A stretch of 64,000 bases of DNA from Anodontia alba (Eukaryota > Mollusca > Bivalvia > Lucinida > Lucinidae): assembly GCA_964016985.1 (NCBI GenBank), contig OZ024837.1, positions 41,202,018-41,266,017 on the forward strand, in the 5' to 3' direction. Both the position numbers and the translations under genes were made by a program. Below are positions 1 to 12,740 of the stretch, piece after piece; the stretch's first letter is position 1, and every line of letters begins with the position of its first letter. The notes under the pieces were generated by a model. The model did not search any database and was not told where the DNA came from. It saw nothing but the letters and a program-made list of their open reading frames with translations.

Positions 1-450
1 AGTACATGTACCTATCAGTTACTGACACAGTGTATATTTCAACACCCTGTTCTCATCAACTGACATATTTGTGTTTTAGTTCACAAATATTTCTGAATGA
101 TTTGTGTATTGCACCTTTTTAATTAAACGTATATATTTCACCGACATATTTTCACATGAAATCGTCACGCAACGCGCCTTTAATGATTTTGAACTTGTCT
201 ATTTTATGATTTTCACATTCTCCTACATACTCGTATATTACGTTGATTCCCGTATACATGTATCATTCGAACCCCAATCTCAGAAAACGTACATGTGCGC
301 CCGACGAAGACTCAAATCAGCTTGTTTCGATAAAAATTCTTTTTGGGTACACCTTTAGACCGTCTTATATCGGAATCGTCTTATAATAAACCGTCTTATA
401 AAGAGGTTCCTGTGTACTTGTACTTAGATGATAGTTGTAAATGCAAATAA
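1..450. other. No recognised feature
   Basis: AT-rich sequence. A short repeat CGTCTTATA recurs three times (361-405), meaning unknown. Confidence 0.6.
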
Positions 451-790
451 GTGAACTCAGGAACTGATGCAATCAGATCCACATCAAGCCCCAACACCAA
501 AGGAAGAAGACAGATACAATCAAGCAGCCACAAAATAAACAGATGGCAAGCAGAGCTGGCAACTCTTTCCCAAACTAACGTTAAACTGAATATATCTTAA
601 ACTTATATACTGGTTAAAAGAAAAAATATTAGAAAATGAAACACTACACAACAATCGACAAAAAGGTCTACAATGAAAGTACCGCCTTGGAACGGTCAGT
701 CATGAATTACTATGGGAAGGGGCGGGGTGGGGGTGGCTAAAGCTAGTTTTACGGGATCATAGCCCTCGCCCTCAGCTTCCATATTGGTAT
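451..790 (-). repeat. Dispersed repeat K, variant
   Basis: GTGAACTCAGGAACTGATGC, AGCAGAGCTGGCAACTCTTT, ACCGCCTTGGAACGGTCAG, CTAGTTTTACGGGATCATAG. Matches 26451-26775 and shares the last part with other K copies. Confidence 0.7.
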
Positions 791-799
791 AAACATATA

Positions 800-1282
800 T
801 TTGTTCGGTTCGTTTGGAGGTCTTCTAAAGACGAAAATCATCATGATGCATGTAACAGATGATAACCAGTATAATTTACATGCTCAGTGCATTTATAAAA
901 AAAAAAATTAGTTAACTATTGCGACGTAATGTTCATACTTCGATGAATACATTGATTCACGCGACGTCACATGATCATTAAGTGATGTCAAAATAAATCA
1001 TGGTTCTCTCGAATATGATTGGTCAATGGCGACTTTATGACGTCAACGACGCTTTATTGCATTATAGTTTCTTCGCCTCTTCTCTTTCTTGAACAGTTAT
1101 AATAACTGTAATAATGAATACATCTGACAACATTTTGAAAATGCCTGAAATGTTCAAAAATATATATGCATTGTCTTCTGATAATTGCAATTATAAATGA
1201 ATATTGATACATGTATCAATAACAATGATGATTATGGCTGTGAAAGATATTTCGGACCTGAAAACAAATCTTGTATATTAAA
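800..1282. other. No gene; isolated promoter-like motifs
   Basis: A CRE-like TGACGTCA (1038-1045) and GATTGGTCAAT (1018-1028) occur without a gene nearby. Confidence 0.4.
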
Positions 1283-1343
1283 TAAGCTTCATTTTTCGGT
1301 GGTAAAATTTTCAGTATATTTGAACAGGCATAATTTCGTAATG
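1283..1343 (+). mobile_element. MITE A right-end fragment
   Basis: GGTGGTAAAATTTTCAGTAT followed by TTGAACAGGC and TTTCGTAATG matches only the right end of family A. Confidence 0.75.
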
Positions 1344-1699
1344 CAGATTCGTTTAAATATAATATGGAACAATTATAAAAACCGAAGCGAAATGTAAAAA
1401 TGTTGTTGTTGTTGTTGTTTTGCTCACTTTTGTTGTTGTTGATGATGGAGGTGGTTGTGGTGACGGTGGATTCGTACAAAATTTAGTCTAAATGAGGAAA
1501 GCAAAAAATTTTTTGTATGTTCTAAATATGTTCATAAGTATATATTTATTGATTAATTCATCTAACTAGTCGCTGCGAATATTCCTGATTCTTCCAATAA
1601 TCTGAGACAGTCCGGAGAGCATTGTCGTTGTTTGCATTAGTACAATGTTTTAGATGTTATGATTTGAATCGTTGTGACGTCTTTCTAAATTCTGTGAAC

Positions 1700-1880
1700 G
1701 ATAAGCAAATTTGACCTGGTCAAATTCAGCAGACGACAATTTGATTATATTTTTCTTACTTTTCTCAGAAAACAGGATTCGACATTTCATGCAAGTTGTC
1801 TCCATTGGAGTCTGGGAAAATAATGAAAATATTTCAATATGCCGTCTGTTGCAAATATTACCCAGAGTGCTAAGCATTAA
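1700..1880. mobile_element. MITE F copy 1
   Basis: An inverted-repeat element with arms CAGCAGACGACA..TTTT, GACATTTCATGCAAGTTGTC and the mirror CTGTTGC at right. Family F: AAATTCAGCAGACGAC..TGTCGTCTGCTGAA. Confidence 0.7.
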
Positions 1881-2254
1881 CCCTGTAAACGCGTAGAAAA
1901 TTCCAAGCACATTCTGAAATTGATTTTGTTCTTTATACATGTAAGAGAAAATGCGATTTGACATTTCTATGTGAATTGTCTGCTAGTATACCATTCATAT
2001 GAAAAGTCGTCTTGTTTTCTCTGAAAAATAAAAATGCTTTAATAGTCAATAATCAGTTTTTTTGTCATCAATTATATTCTTATGGAGTTCTTTCTGTTTT
2101 ATACAAGACACATTAAAGGCGAGATTGGGGCACATTTGGAATAATATTTTCTCTGTGACTAACACAAAAGGTTCGTGAATCAGTGTTTTGTGACTATAAT
2201 ATGGACACCTTATGGGGCTCTGTCTTCATCAATTGTGGAAGTGTCCAGAATCTA

Positions 2255-2455
2255 TCTGACCCTTAACCATTACTTCTCTCTTGGCTTATTCAGCAGACGA
2301 AAATTGGTGATATTTTTCTCAGGTTTTGACATTTCATGCAAATTGTCTCCAATGGAGAATCAAAACCTGTTTTCTGAAAAAAATAAGAAAAAGATTTCAA
2401 TATGTCGTCTGCTGAAAATGTTACTCGGAGTGCTAAGCGTTAAGCGCTAAGAAAA
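2255..2455. mobile_element. MITE F copy 2
   Basis: TTCAGCAGACGAAAATTGG to ATGTCGTCTGCTGAAA, with TGCAAATTGTCTCCAATGGA near the axis. The flanking TTAACC and GCTAAGCGTTAA may be the outer ends. Confidence 0.75.
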
Positions 2456-2460
2456 TTTGA

Positions 2461-2590
2461 AGCAGACGATATTCTAAAATATTGTAAGTGAAAATAAGAC
2501 TCGACATTTCATCTCAATCCACAAGCAAATCAAGCCTCATTTTCTCTGAGAAACCAATCAAAGTGTCGTCTGCTGTTAATGTGATAGCGC
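2461..2590. mobile_element. MITE F copy 3, shortened
   Basis: AGCAGACGATATTC to GTGTCGTCTGCTG. The centre is degraded. It lies immediately next to copy 2. Confidence 0.65.
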
Positions 2591-2611
2591 TTTAATTAGG
2601 GTGATTAAAAA

Positions 2612-2795
2612 TAGTGCAGACCCAGGTCCAACGCCAAAGAACGAGGCGTCTGATCAGAGTCTGCAATGGTTGCATTAAATACAGGAATTTCTGTAAAACA
2701 TTTTTAAAATAAAAACCCGACACCCTGCTATTGCGAATACATGATCCAAAGAGTTGTTAGAAGAGTCTATTTGACGTAAATAGGTTAAGGGATAC
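2612..2795 (+). mobile_element. MITE M with B palindrome
   Basis: A B palindrome (2612-2674, partly decayed) followed by TTGCATTAAATACAGGAATT, GACACCCTGCTATTG, AGAGTCTATTTGACGTAAAT. The same arrangement is found at 58997. Confidence 0.7.
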
Positions 2796-3214
2796 ATATT
2801 ATGATCAGCTTGTACAATCAAATATATTTTATAAAGTTCTTTATATTTTATACAAGCTATATCGAATAAATACGGCGGAACATATTTGGAATAAAGTTTC
2901 TCTGTGATTTTTTTTTTTTACAGAATAGTCTTGGAAACGAATGCCATGTGACTTTATTACAGTAAACTCCTTAATTTCTTGATATCTTCAGTGGATTCAG
3001 TGGACTCAACTATGATCAATGCTGGAATTGTCTAAAATCTATTTAACCCTTCAAAGGCTCAGCAATTTCGTAGTAAAAAAAAAAAACATTCTAAAATTTA
3101 TTTTATTATTTTTCAGAGAAAATAAGACTTGTCAATAAATGAAAATCGTGTGCCTAACTTATAATAACTTATAAAATCTCAGGCCTTAATTTCTCTGCAA
3201 AATTATATAAACGG

Positions 3215-3545
3215 TCGATCCTCAATAACTCGAACATCCTTGGGACTACAGAAATTGTTCGAAGCATGGGTAGTTCGAGCCACTGAGGTTTAATTATGGT
3301 GCCAGGTCAAGAAAAAAAAATAGCGATAATTTAGGGATTTTTTCTCTATTTTCTTCATAATAATTGTATGTTGAGTGTACTAATTACAATCGCCTCGATG
3401 AGGCTATTCTAGTGAGTACACACACATACAGTTTCATGATAAAATAAGAAACTTTCCCTTAATATTTGTTTTCTTGAGCTCTCGAAAGAATTAGCCATGG
3501 TAAACGAGACATTGGTGTTGGAGCTATTGACATTCGGCTGTATAT
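3215..3545 (+). mobile_element. MITE G copy 1
   Basis: A family G element of about 330 bp. The outer part carries CTCGAACATC..TTGGGAC and GGTAGTTCGAGCCACTGAGG, the right part TTCTTGAGCTCTCGGAAG and GGTAAACGAG. The centre is a palindrome around GTACT..TTA..ATCGCCTCGATGAGGC, related to the A core. Confidence 0.8.
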
Positions 3546-3574
3546 ATTTCCTTTTCAGAATCAATTAATCTTCA

Positions 3575-3800
3575 CTACAGTAGGTGTTAGTGTCTGTGGC
3601 GGCCGTAAAACGTCTCCCCGTACTTCGCTGTAGCTTAGTTTACATTTACTGGTACCTTGTGACTACTGAACCCATTCTGATATTTTTTTTAAAAATACTG
3701 GTGAGGCTTAATTGGCCGAATGCAGCTAGCCTGACCCAGAAATTTAAACTGTTTCCAATTTTATGCGTGTGTTCGTTGTCTCAATGGTAATTCCTCCTAG
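3575..3800 (+). repeat. Dispersed repeat P
   Basis: GGTGTTAGTGTCTGTGGCGG, CCGTAAAACGTCTCCCCGTA, CTTAATTGGCCGAATGCAGC. The same order of words is found at 38180, 38375 and 45505. Confidence 0.65.
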
Positions 3801-4088
3801 TATCTAATAATAATTAGCTATTAAAGTCAACAATATTTAAATTAAGTTCTTTTCATTTTATATATGATATAACGTGATATGGCTGCACTTTTAGAATAAA
3901 ACTGCCCTTGTGCCTTTAACGGAACAGTCTTAGAAATCAATGTTATGTAACTTTTTAATGTTATGTCAACTCATTAATTTCTGTATCTCTTTTGTGGAAT
4001 TCTGTATATTTCAAATTTGTTAAATAGCCTTATTTGATTCGGACTCTTAAGCTGCCTAAGCAATGGCCTACGGTGGAATCCTTGATCA

Positions 4089-4366
4089 CATCACGAAAAC
4101 ATGCCTATATAATTTTGACCCCCTTAAACCCCACTTTTATACAGTAAAACTGGGGTTTACAGGGGTGTATATAATTTTTCTTATTTCTGCTCAAAACATA
4201 GATTGTGGGTACTCGTTAGAACCGCCTCATCGAGGCGGTTCTAACGAGTACCTACAATCTATGTTTTGTGCAGAAATATGAAAAATATCAGAATTTTTTA
4301 TCTGAAAATTTTCATTTTTTGGTGGTAAAATTTTCAGTATATTTGAATAGGCGTGTTTTCATAATA
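4089..4366 (+). mobile_element. MITE A copy 1
   Basis: A family A element of about 280 bp. I define plus as the CATCACGAAAACATGCC end with GACCCCCTTAAACCCC at left, and the GGCGTGTTTTCGTAATG end at right. The left half has a small hairpin (AAACCCC/GGGGTTT). The centre is a long palindrome from ACATAGATTGTGGGTACTCG to its mirror. The axis here is CCTCATCGAGG. Confidence 0.92.
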
Positions 4367-4581
4367 AGAAAGGGGATTCTGTGGCATCTGATCAATTTCT
4401 ACACGGTTTTCCCAACTCTGTGCCGGATGAATACATGTAATTAATTATTTGCTTTCTGCGAGCAATACAATGTTTTGTTTTCTCGTTACTTTGTACAATT
4501 TCCAACAGCTCTGTCAGCAGATAGCAAAGGCCCTGATGCACAGATTGACTGTGAATATGTACATCCGCATATGCCCCAAAA

Positions 4582-4618
<37 letters not shown>

Positions 4619-4790
4619 CTATGGCGGGGCTCATAGATACAGTTGGTATTATTTTTGGAAATTAGCATGTATTGTCTGTTAAATATCATACTAAAAGAAT
4701 GTGTTATTGTTTTAGATGTTTTTTATACATTTATTTATTTATTTATCTATTTATTTATTTCCTAAGTATCCTAAGAACAAAAATGTCTAA

Positions 4791-5045
4791 GCAATCAATA
4801 TAGACCCAGATCAGACGCCGCAGAACGCGGCGTCTGATCAGGGTCTATACTGTTTGCCACTCATCCAGCAATTTTAGACATGCCCTTAGGTATTAAAATG
4901 ATCTTGTTGAAACTTCAGAAGTATAAAATAAAATAAATAAGATTTGTATTGCAAAGTAAATACGGTACTCTAGCTGAATTTTTTAGTCCAAGTGGTTAGG
5001 ATTTGACTGAACCCCCACAAACCCACTCGGGATCCGCACTTGAGG
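4791..5045 (+). mobile_element. MITE L with B palindrome
   Basis: B (4791-4857) followed by CACTCATCCAGCAATTTTAG, AAAATGATCTTGTTGAAAC and the end GACTGAACCCCCACAAACCC. Same arrangement as 47045-47390. Confidence 0.75.
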
Positions 5046-5465
5046 ACAGAGATAAACAAGAATATGCAGATGGACGTTGGCGCCGATATGGAAAAGAGTG
5101 CTATTGTGAAATATGCGAACAGCTTATGTCCAGATCACTCTACACATCTACACAATGCAATCATGATATTGACTTTCTCTCTCATCTAGTGATATTCTGT
5201 TAGCGGACAGTGAATTCGCAGGCTAATCTGAGACTTTATCCACAGCATTCATATGTATACCGTGAAACACTTTTCTTGGGATTTATTTATTTATTTTGAT
5301 GCAAACATACGCTGTGACACCGTACCATGCAAGATGTTTTCGTAAACACGTGTTGTGTGTCATAGCATTGCATTTTTCCTTAGAAAGAAGTTTCAATATA
5401 ATGCTATCATGTGTTTTCATATATAAATGAGGCGCGAAAATATTTTTTTTCATCCGTATATAAGT

Positions 5466-5655
5466 TTGTTTGTGTTGAGGTTTTACGGCCCAGTCAACCT
5501 AATGGGGTCATGTCGAGCGCGGTCAGTTTACCTAACCACAGGTTTACTGGGCAGGCTTAGTACTCTAAGCGGTTAACCAGTATTGTGCACATTCTTTCGC
5601 CAGAAACTGACAACTGCCCTTCTTGAATCAGCGGAAGGGAGCGTATATAAGTAGT
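5466..5655 (-). mobile_element. SINE fragment, same family as 58609-58916
   Basis: Body and tail are closely similar to the full copy (GTTTGTGTTGAGGTTTTACG, then GGGGTCATGTCGAGCGC, then the GGTTAACC region). The tRNA-like head is missing, so it is 5'-truncated. Confidence 0.8.
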
Positions 5656-5674
5656 GTCCCTTAAAAGGACATTG

Positions 5675-5741
5675 GCAAACAGTGTATTCCCATATCAGCC
5701 GTCGCAGAATGTGGCGTCTGATATGGGTCTGCACTGTTTGT
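5675..5741. repeat. B palindrome, free-standing
   Basis: GCAAACAGTGTATTCCC to GGGTCTGCACTGTTTG, inner stem AGCCGTCGCAGAATGTGGCG. It abuts the SINE at 5466-5655. Confidence 0.75.
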
Positions 5742-5885
5742 TGGAATCGCTATAAAGAAAACTATGATAATCAAAACAAAAGGAAACTAGAAACCTAATA
5801 CATCTTAATAGGACCTACCCAAATAGTAAGGAACAAGAAATTCACTTAGCAGTAATAGATTAAATAACATAATAAAGTAACTGAA

Positions 5886-6340
<455 letters not shown>

Positions 6341-7267
6341 TTATTTGGAAGAATATAAGTAATACTAAGCACCAATGAAGTATCTTCATCTTTCAATCCG
6401 TAAATCACTGTCTTTTTTCTTAATCAGTTTGATGATTGACATTGGGGGACTTTTTTTGTTTTCTACTCCTAAAATTCTTTTCAATGGCTATCACTCTAAC
6501 TTGAAATAAAATCAAAATCCGTATGAATATGCTTCACATTCTGAACTTTATTAATACATCAAACTATGTGATAATAAACCATTGTTATCCAAATTTAAGA
6601 ACGTTGATTCACTTCAGTGTCGGCACCAACAACAGTTTCAAAAGAACATTATTTCTCTATTTCATTAATCTAATTGTATCATGTATACCTTTAAATTCTT
6701 CGATTTATGTTTCAAATTGGTCCAATTATCGCCAATATATCACTTTATGCCCGTTTTGACTTCATTTACTCGAATGGTTACATTTTTCCAGCAGTAAAAA
6801 AACATAAGTGTTCTCTTTTTATACAGACTGCAAATTGCCAATTTTCCAATTAAATCTATGTGTGAAAATGTATTCACACCAAAACCTCGCACAACCTTGA
6901 AAAAGACAACTTTTAAAGTAATCCAATAGATTTGAATGACAGAGTCAATTGGTCAAACACCTAAAGCACGCGAGCACATTTAAATATTCACAGTGTCAAG
7001 TACCGTCAGTGGTTTGTGGCTTTTCCATCGAGTGTACTTCTATGATTGTACTTGTGCCAATAGTACTTGGCACCTGCGCCAAGGAAGGCGTGAACAACTT
7101 TTGGTCCAATTATGGACGGTACTTATTTCATGAATGTCTAAAAATTTCCAAAATACTTTCTTTAAATTTATTCAAATATATCAAGTAAAAATTGTACTGT
7201 ATTCCTCATTCACTGGATAATACGAAACTTGAACTAGACACTGTCATATATAAGCGTAATGCACTAA
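6341..7267. other. No recognised feature
   Basis: AT-rich. Open frames of 78-79 codons at 6523 and 6949 (plus) have no recognisable domain. Confidence 0.5.
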
Positions 7268-7470
7268 TTAACCTTTACAAAAGTCAGCAGACGACATTTT
7301 GATTTTTTTTTTTTTTTTTTTTTCATTTCATTTTTATTTTTCCCAAAAATTAGGCTTTGATGTTTCACGCACTCCGATGAGACAAATTGCATGAAATGTC
7401 AAAGTCTGTTTTCTCGAAAAAATAAGAAATTTATTCCAAAATGTCGTCTGCTGCGTTTCTTTTCATTCCT
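7268..7470. mobile_element. MITE F copy 4
   Basis: GTCAGCAGACGACATTTTG to AAATGTCGTCTGCTGC. It contains a T run of about 20 in the left arm. Confidence 0.8.
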
Positions 7471-7678
7471 GTTATTTATGGCTTACATGGAAGCGCTGTT
7501 ATTTGATATTCGTTTAACCAATTTGCATTTTCTTTAATTTTGCCTAATTTCTATATACGTATACTCCTTTACATATATTGTAATGAAAAAAAATATGTCT
7601 TGCTTATCTAAACCACATATTTTTTATTTCGTTTTTTTTTTTTTTTTTTTTTTTTTTATAAAACCGTATTTACCATAT

Positions 7679-7960
7679 CATCACGAAAACATGCCTATAT
7701 AATTTTGACCCCCTTAAACCCCACTTTTATATAGTAAAACTGGGGTTTACAGGGGTATACATTATTTTCTTTATTTCTGCTCAAAAACATAGATTGTGGG
7801 TACTCGTTAGAACCGCCTCGCCGAGGCGGTTCTAACGAGTACCCACAATCTATGTTTTGAGCAGAAATATGAAAAATATCAGAATTTTTTATCCGAAAAA
7901 TTGCCATTTTTTTTGAAGGTAAAATTTTCAGTGTATTTGAATAGGCGTGTTTTCGTAATG
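7679..7960 (+). mobile_element. MITE A copy 2
   Basis: Complete, both ends present. Central palindrome nearly perfect, axis CCTCGCCGAGG. Preceded by a T run. Confidence 0.92.
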
Positions 7961-8034
7961 ATATTAAGGCACATTACCTCCTTACTTTTCTAAAAGTTTA
8001 ACAACTCATGTTCTATACCCAGCTTGCATTCTAT

Positions 8035-8220
8035 CTAAATATATATCGGACCATTTTCGGACAGACAGGAATGTTAACTGGGATATTTATTGATGCGCCC
8101 AAGCTGCTGGATGGTTGGCAAATAGTGTAGACTCGGACCAGAGGCCGCATAAAATCTGGGTCTATACTGTTTGCTCGGTCAGGTCTGTTCCTGTATTTAG
8201 GGTAAATACGGCGTGCGTTG
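8035..8220. mobile_element. MITE L fragment with decayed B
   Basis: CAAGCTGCTGGATGGTTGGC then B-like 8118-8174 (central stem mostly deleted), then GTATTTAGGGTAAATACGG. Confidence 0.6.
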
Positions 8221-9147
8221 TATAGCTTTTTACTTGGTTCAGGAGAAAATAATGAACAGATCTTTTAAAAAAATTAGTTTATTTTCTTTGAAAATAGATT
8301 TTTTTCATGACTTTTCTCAGAAAATAATATAAATATGGTAAGCACAGTTTCTAGGTAAAATAGACAAATCATGACTAATTTACTTATTTGTTGATTATCA
8401 CTAGCATCAGGGTTGAATATTGGCTCCTTCTCACCAGGAAAACTATTACTTCGCTGCATGAAAAGAACAAAATCTTACTAATAAACAATCCTAAATGAAT
8501 TGTATAATTCAATACAAAAAGTCAAACCACCTGAAACGCACATGTGACTGTAAATTTGATGAGTCCAAAACGAGTCATCAGCTCATTTGCATATAGCCAA
8601 AAACATTACAAATAAATAGACAGAAATCTTCCTTGAAAACAGTCTCACGCATTTATTACAGCTAAACTGGCGTCAAAAGTAAGTTATAATATTAATAGGA
8701 TCGAAATTTCTCACTTTATGTGACTTCCCGCACCGACAAGTCAGACATAAAAAGATACCATCAAAAATTAGCGGCAAACTGTACCAGTATTATCATTCAA
8801 ATTTTCCAAATTTTATATTAGCCCCGCCCACATATGGGAAAGGAAGGCCTGTTGAAAGGCGAAAGATTATATTTCCGATAAAAAATAATTGAAATCCAAT
8901 TAGAATTTTTCTACCTTTTAAACAATAATATAGATTTGTATTCCTTTAAATAAGCACCTGAATGAATGATCTGTTTGAGTTTATGCTAATTATATTAATT
9001 GAAATTTCTGCGTGCGAAATGTGTAATTGATATTTACTTGTTACATTGATCTTTTTTCTTGAGGACATGTTGCTTTTTTCATTGAACTTTTATGTTTTTC
9101 ACAGTTTGTTTTAACCAATTTCAGTCTAGAAACCCCAATGGGGAGAT
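8221..9147. other. No recognised feature
   Basis: AT-rich intergenic-like sequence. The 61-codon minus frame at 8274-8459 shows no domain. Confidence 0.5.
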
Positions 9148-9312
9148 TGGCAAACAGTGCAGATCCAGATCAGACACCGCGGTTTGCATTAAATACAGGA
9201 TTTTTTTTAAAATATAGAAATAATAAAAACTTACCCGACACCCTGCTACTGAAAATAGACCGGTCTAAAGAGATTTAGTTGAAGAGTCCACTCGACTTAA
9301 TCAGTTAATGTA
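9148..9312 (+). mobile_element. MITE M, B palindrome half deleted
   Basis: GGCAAACAGTGCAGATCCAG to ACACCGCGG, then directly TTTGCATTAAATACAGG. The right arm of B is lost at the axis. Confidence 0.7.
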
Positions 9313-9315
9313 CAA

Positions 9316-9317
<2 letters not shown>

Positions 9318-9374
<57 letters not shown>
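9318..9374. repeat. (TTGA)n microsatellite
   Basis: About 14 TTGA/GATT units. Confidence 0.95.
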
Positions 9375-9574
9375 AGCAATTTTTGCGTATTTATTGGACC
9401 GCTAAACTGCCTGTAGTCATTTTGCGTCCTGCAGCAAACACTTCTGACAATGACCAAAGCGAAGGCCTGGTTCTAGCGCAGTTTGATCAGGGTCTTGGTT
9501 GTTTGCTTACCGGAAACCTGCATACCGTAAATGTATAATGCTAAAAGACTGCACGAATGCAAAGGATTATCTCA

Positions 9575-9770
9575 CTCGCTTTTTAATCTGTACCACAAAT
9601 TGGTGATATTGTACTTATTTTTTGCAGAATACATGATTTGACATTTCATGTAAATTATCTCCATTGGAGACAATTTGCATGAAATGTCAAATATTGTTTT
9701 CTGGGAAAATAAGAAAAATCTTTCAATTTGTCGTCTGCTGAAACTTGTACCCAGAGTGCTAAGTGTTAGT
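9575..9770. mobile_element. MITE F copy 5
   Basis: GACATTTCATGTAAATTATC and TGGAGACAATTTGCATGAAA form the centre. The right end TGTCGTCTGCTG is followed by ACCCAGAGTGCTAAGTGTTA. The left tip is lost. Confidence 0.75.
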
Positions 9771-9894
9771 GATGCGCCAAAATATCAACCCTTAGGTTTA
9801 GATCACTGCTTACGTGTTTGTGTGCGTGTGTGTATGTCTCTGTGTGTTTACTGAGGTATTTATTACTGTCTAAAAGCATAATAAGAATGTTTTA

Positions 9895-10110
9895 TTTAAC
9901 GCTCTGCATGCTGGGTAAATAATTCACCAGACGACATTTTGAAATACTTTGTTTTTCCCAGAAAATAGGCTTATACATTACATGCAAGTTATCTCCTTGG
10001 GAGAAATTTGCATGAAATGCCAAAACCTATTTTCTGTGGGGAAAAAAAAATAAGAAATATATTGAAAAGTTGTCGTCTTCTGAATTAGTCCAGCTTGTGT
10101 TAAATGTTAA
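9895..10110. mobile_element. MITE F copy 6
   Basis: TTAACGCTCTGCATGCTGGG at the left outer end, CACCAGACGACATTTTG, then the mirror TGTCGTCTTCTG and GTTAAATGTTAA. Both outer ends visible. Confidence 0.8.
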
Positions 10111-10164
10111 CTGAATTTCAGAGTCTTCGTTATCCTTACGAAAAAAAAAAATGCTATCGAAAAT

Positions 10165-10231
10165 GCGCCCAGTGAAGATTCTGATCTGACTGCGCGAGTG
10201 CGCAGTCTGATCAGAATCATCGCTGGGCGCA
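10165..10231. repeat. C palindrome (GCGCCCAG type)
   Basis: GCGCCCAGTGAAGATTCTGA to TCAGAATCATCGCTGGGCGC, axis CTGCGCGAGTGCGCAG. Almost perfect. Confidence 0.8.
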
Positions 10232-10239
10232 TACGTCCG

Positions 10240-10815
10240 GAAGTACGCTTTCTGACGTCAAGGCTCATTTATATTTTATTATAAAATTTTAATACAATAT
10301 ACATAGGTACTTAATTATGTTCAGCATTTTATCAACATTTTATACGTTGTTTCCTAGCCTAGTTTCTCGGAAAAAAAAAGAAAAAAAATCTTTATGAGAA
10401 AAAAAGTCGGCACCTCTGTACAAATAATCACAAAGAATTCCGCGAAAAATAAATGAATCCAAATGCTATAGAAACACAAAAATCCAGCTAACTCACAGTA
10501 TTGTCTTCCTATTCAGAAACTTCGAAAACAAAGTTTAAGCTGATGTCTTTGACTTTAATGTGGGCTATTATTTAAGTTACTATCTACCCAATAATATACA
10601 TCAAGTGTAAATTTTGACTTTTCACCCAAATGAGCAAAGGAATAACTTTGGTTTTAAAGGGACCGTATCGGTTCATTGTTCAGACATGTGTCGGGACAAG
10701 AGAAAAGGTACTGCTGCATCACGTGAACTTATCCAGAATTTTTCAAATTTAAAATTTATCAATATTTAATGATATAATATCTGTCTAGCATTTAGAATTT
10801 ATAACAATCTGGATA
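10240..10815. other. No recognised feature
   Basis: AT-rich sequence between a C palindrome and the T/G tract. Confidence 0.5.
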
Positions 10816-10819
10816 TTTT

Positions 10820-11149
10820 GTGTTTTGTTTCTTTTTATTGTTTTTCTTTTTTTTTATTTGTGTGTGTGTGTGTGTTGTTGTTGTTTTTTGTTTGTTTGTT
10901 TTTTTTTGTTTGTTTGTTTTTGTTTGTTTTTTTGTTGTTGTTTTTTCTGTTTGTTTGTTTTTTTGTTTTGCTTTTTTGTTCTTTTGTTGTTTTTTGGTTT
11001 GTTTGTTTTTTGGGGTTTTTTAATTGTTTGTTTTTTGTTTGTTTTTGTTGTTTGTTTTTTTGGGGGGTTTTTTTGTTTGTTTTTTTTTAAATAAATTTGT
11101 TTTCTTTTTTTGTTTGTTTGTTTTTTTGTTGTTTTTGTTTTGTTTTTTT

Positions 11150-11180
<31 letters not shown>

Positions 11181-11235
11181 GTTGTTTTTTTTTGTTTTTG
11201 TTTTTGTTTTTTTGTTTGTTTGTTTTTTTCATATA
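10820..11235. repeat. T/G-rich low-complexity tract
   Basis: About 415 bp of TTTG/TTTTG runs. It creates overlapping open frames rich in Phe, Val, Leu and Cys that are not genes. Confidence 0.95.
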
Positions 11236-11349
11236 GTAATTTTTTTCCTTCCTAATTATTTTTTGATTATTGTTGTTGTTGGTGGTGGTGGTGGTGCGTA
11301 CATGTAGTTTATGATACGGATGCCTTAAGATCAAAATTTATCACTCTCT

Positions 11350-11628
11350 CATTACGAAAACACGCCTATTCAAATATACTGAAAATTTTACCACCAAAAA
11401 ATGAAAATTTTCAGATAAAAAAAATCTGATATTTTTCATATTTCTGCTCAAAACATAGATTATGGGTACTCGTTAGAACCGCCTCGGCGAGGCGGTTCTA
11501 ACGAATACCCACAATCTATGTTTTTGAGCAGAAATAGAAAAATAATGTATACCCCTGTAAAACCCAGTTTTACTATATAAAAGTGGGGTTTAAGGGGGTC
11601 AACATTATATAGGCATGTTTTCCTGATG
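11350..11628 (-). mobile_element. MITE A copy 3
   Basis: Complete, reverse orientation. Axis CCTCGGCGAGG. It sits about 110 bp after the T/G-rich tract. Confidence 0.92.
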
Positions 11629-11837
11629 AATGATATTATCTCCTTATAATTATTACAAACTGGATAGTTTTGTTTAGTTTTTATATAATAAAACTTACAG
11701 TAAATCTTCTTCATCATTTTTCTCTTAACTTTTTTTTATTATTATTATTTTTCGAGGTTTATGATACCGATACCGTCCCAAGGGGGATTTCTCTGCTTCA
11801 GTTCTTCTCTTTAAAAGCTGGTCATAGCGATTGTTGC

Positions 11838-12050
11838 TACAGTAAAACCTCAATAACTCGAACACCGAATGCTTGTTTACCATGGCTGATTCGAACTAGT
11901 TTTTAATTTACTAAGAAGTTCTTCTGATAGCTCAAGAAAACAATTATTTGGGATATTTAAGGGAAAATTTCTTATTTCATCATGAAAATGTATGTTTTGT
12001 GTACTCATTAAAATCGCCCCATCTAATGAATACACTAAGCATACCATTAT
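11838..12050 (+). mobile_element. MITE G partial copy
   Basis: CAATAACTCGAACACCGAAT, then AGCTCAAGAAAACAATTATT, then a degraded core (GTACTCATTAAAATCGCCCC). One end is missing. Confidence 0.7.
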
Positions 12051-12740
12051 TTTACAGAAGATCGAAAAGACATCCCAAAATCACCCCCATATGCCTCCTG
12101 AGTCTGCGTTTTGATTAATCCTCTGTGGCTTGAACTGCCCATGTCTAGAACGAATTTTTGTGGCCATAAAGACGTTCGGGCCATATAATTTCGACTGTAT
12201 TTTGTTGCTTCATCTCTTTTCCTTCTTTCAGTACTTTGAGAAGGCAGTGCTTGTTGGCAATGGCCTTTCCTGACTAACTTCCGGGACACAGCTATTCCTA
12301 CATTTTACATGTGCGCCAGTCTAAGTCTCCGAACAGTCTGTGCATCCGCGCAGTGTGATCAGAGTCTTCTGCGCTTGTCTTCTATGGATAGCTCAGGGCC
12401 AAAAACATCTTTATGCGGCCAGCGAAGACTCTTATGAGACTGCGCACACGTAAAATTACAGGAAATGCTGTGTCCAGGCTCAGTTTGGAACTTTTCTTAA
12501 TCCGGATTTTGACTAAGCCATTCGCGCATATGCCAAATTGCACTCTTTCCCCGTGCAATGTCTGTCAACATGTACATGTATAATTGCACATCCTACAACC
12601 TCTTTAAACGGCACATTTGAGCCACACCATGAGAAAATCTACCGTTTGACATGTGAGTCCAGTTAAGACAGATTCTGCACAGTCTGATCGAAACCTTCTC
12701 TGTTCATTGACATACCCTATGTATCATATCCATCGATTCT
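12051..12740. other. Decayed C-type half palindrome, otherwise unrecognised
   Basis: GAACAGTCTGTGCATCCGCG, CAGTGTGATCAGAGTCTTC at 12325-12370 is C-like. The rest is unrecognised. Confidence 0.45.

Noticed and set aside
1018..1045. CCAAT-like and CRE-like motifs suggesting a promoter
   Set aside because: No gene start or coding sequence within several kb; such motifs occur by chance.
10818..11334. Overlapping open frames of 65-104 codons on both strands
   Set aside because: All derive from the T/G-rich tract; composition is almost only Phe/Val/Leu/Cys on plus or Lys/Asn/Thr/Gln on minus.
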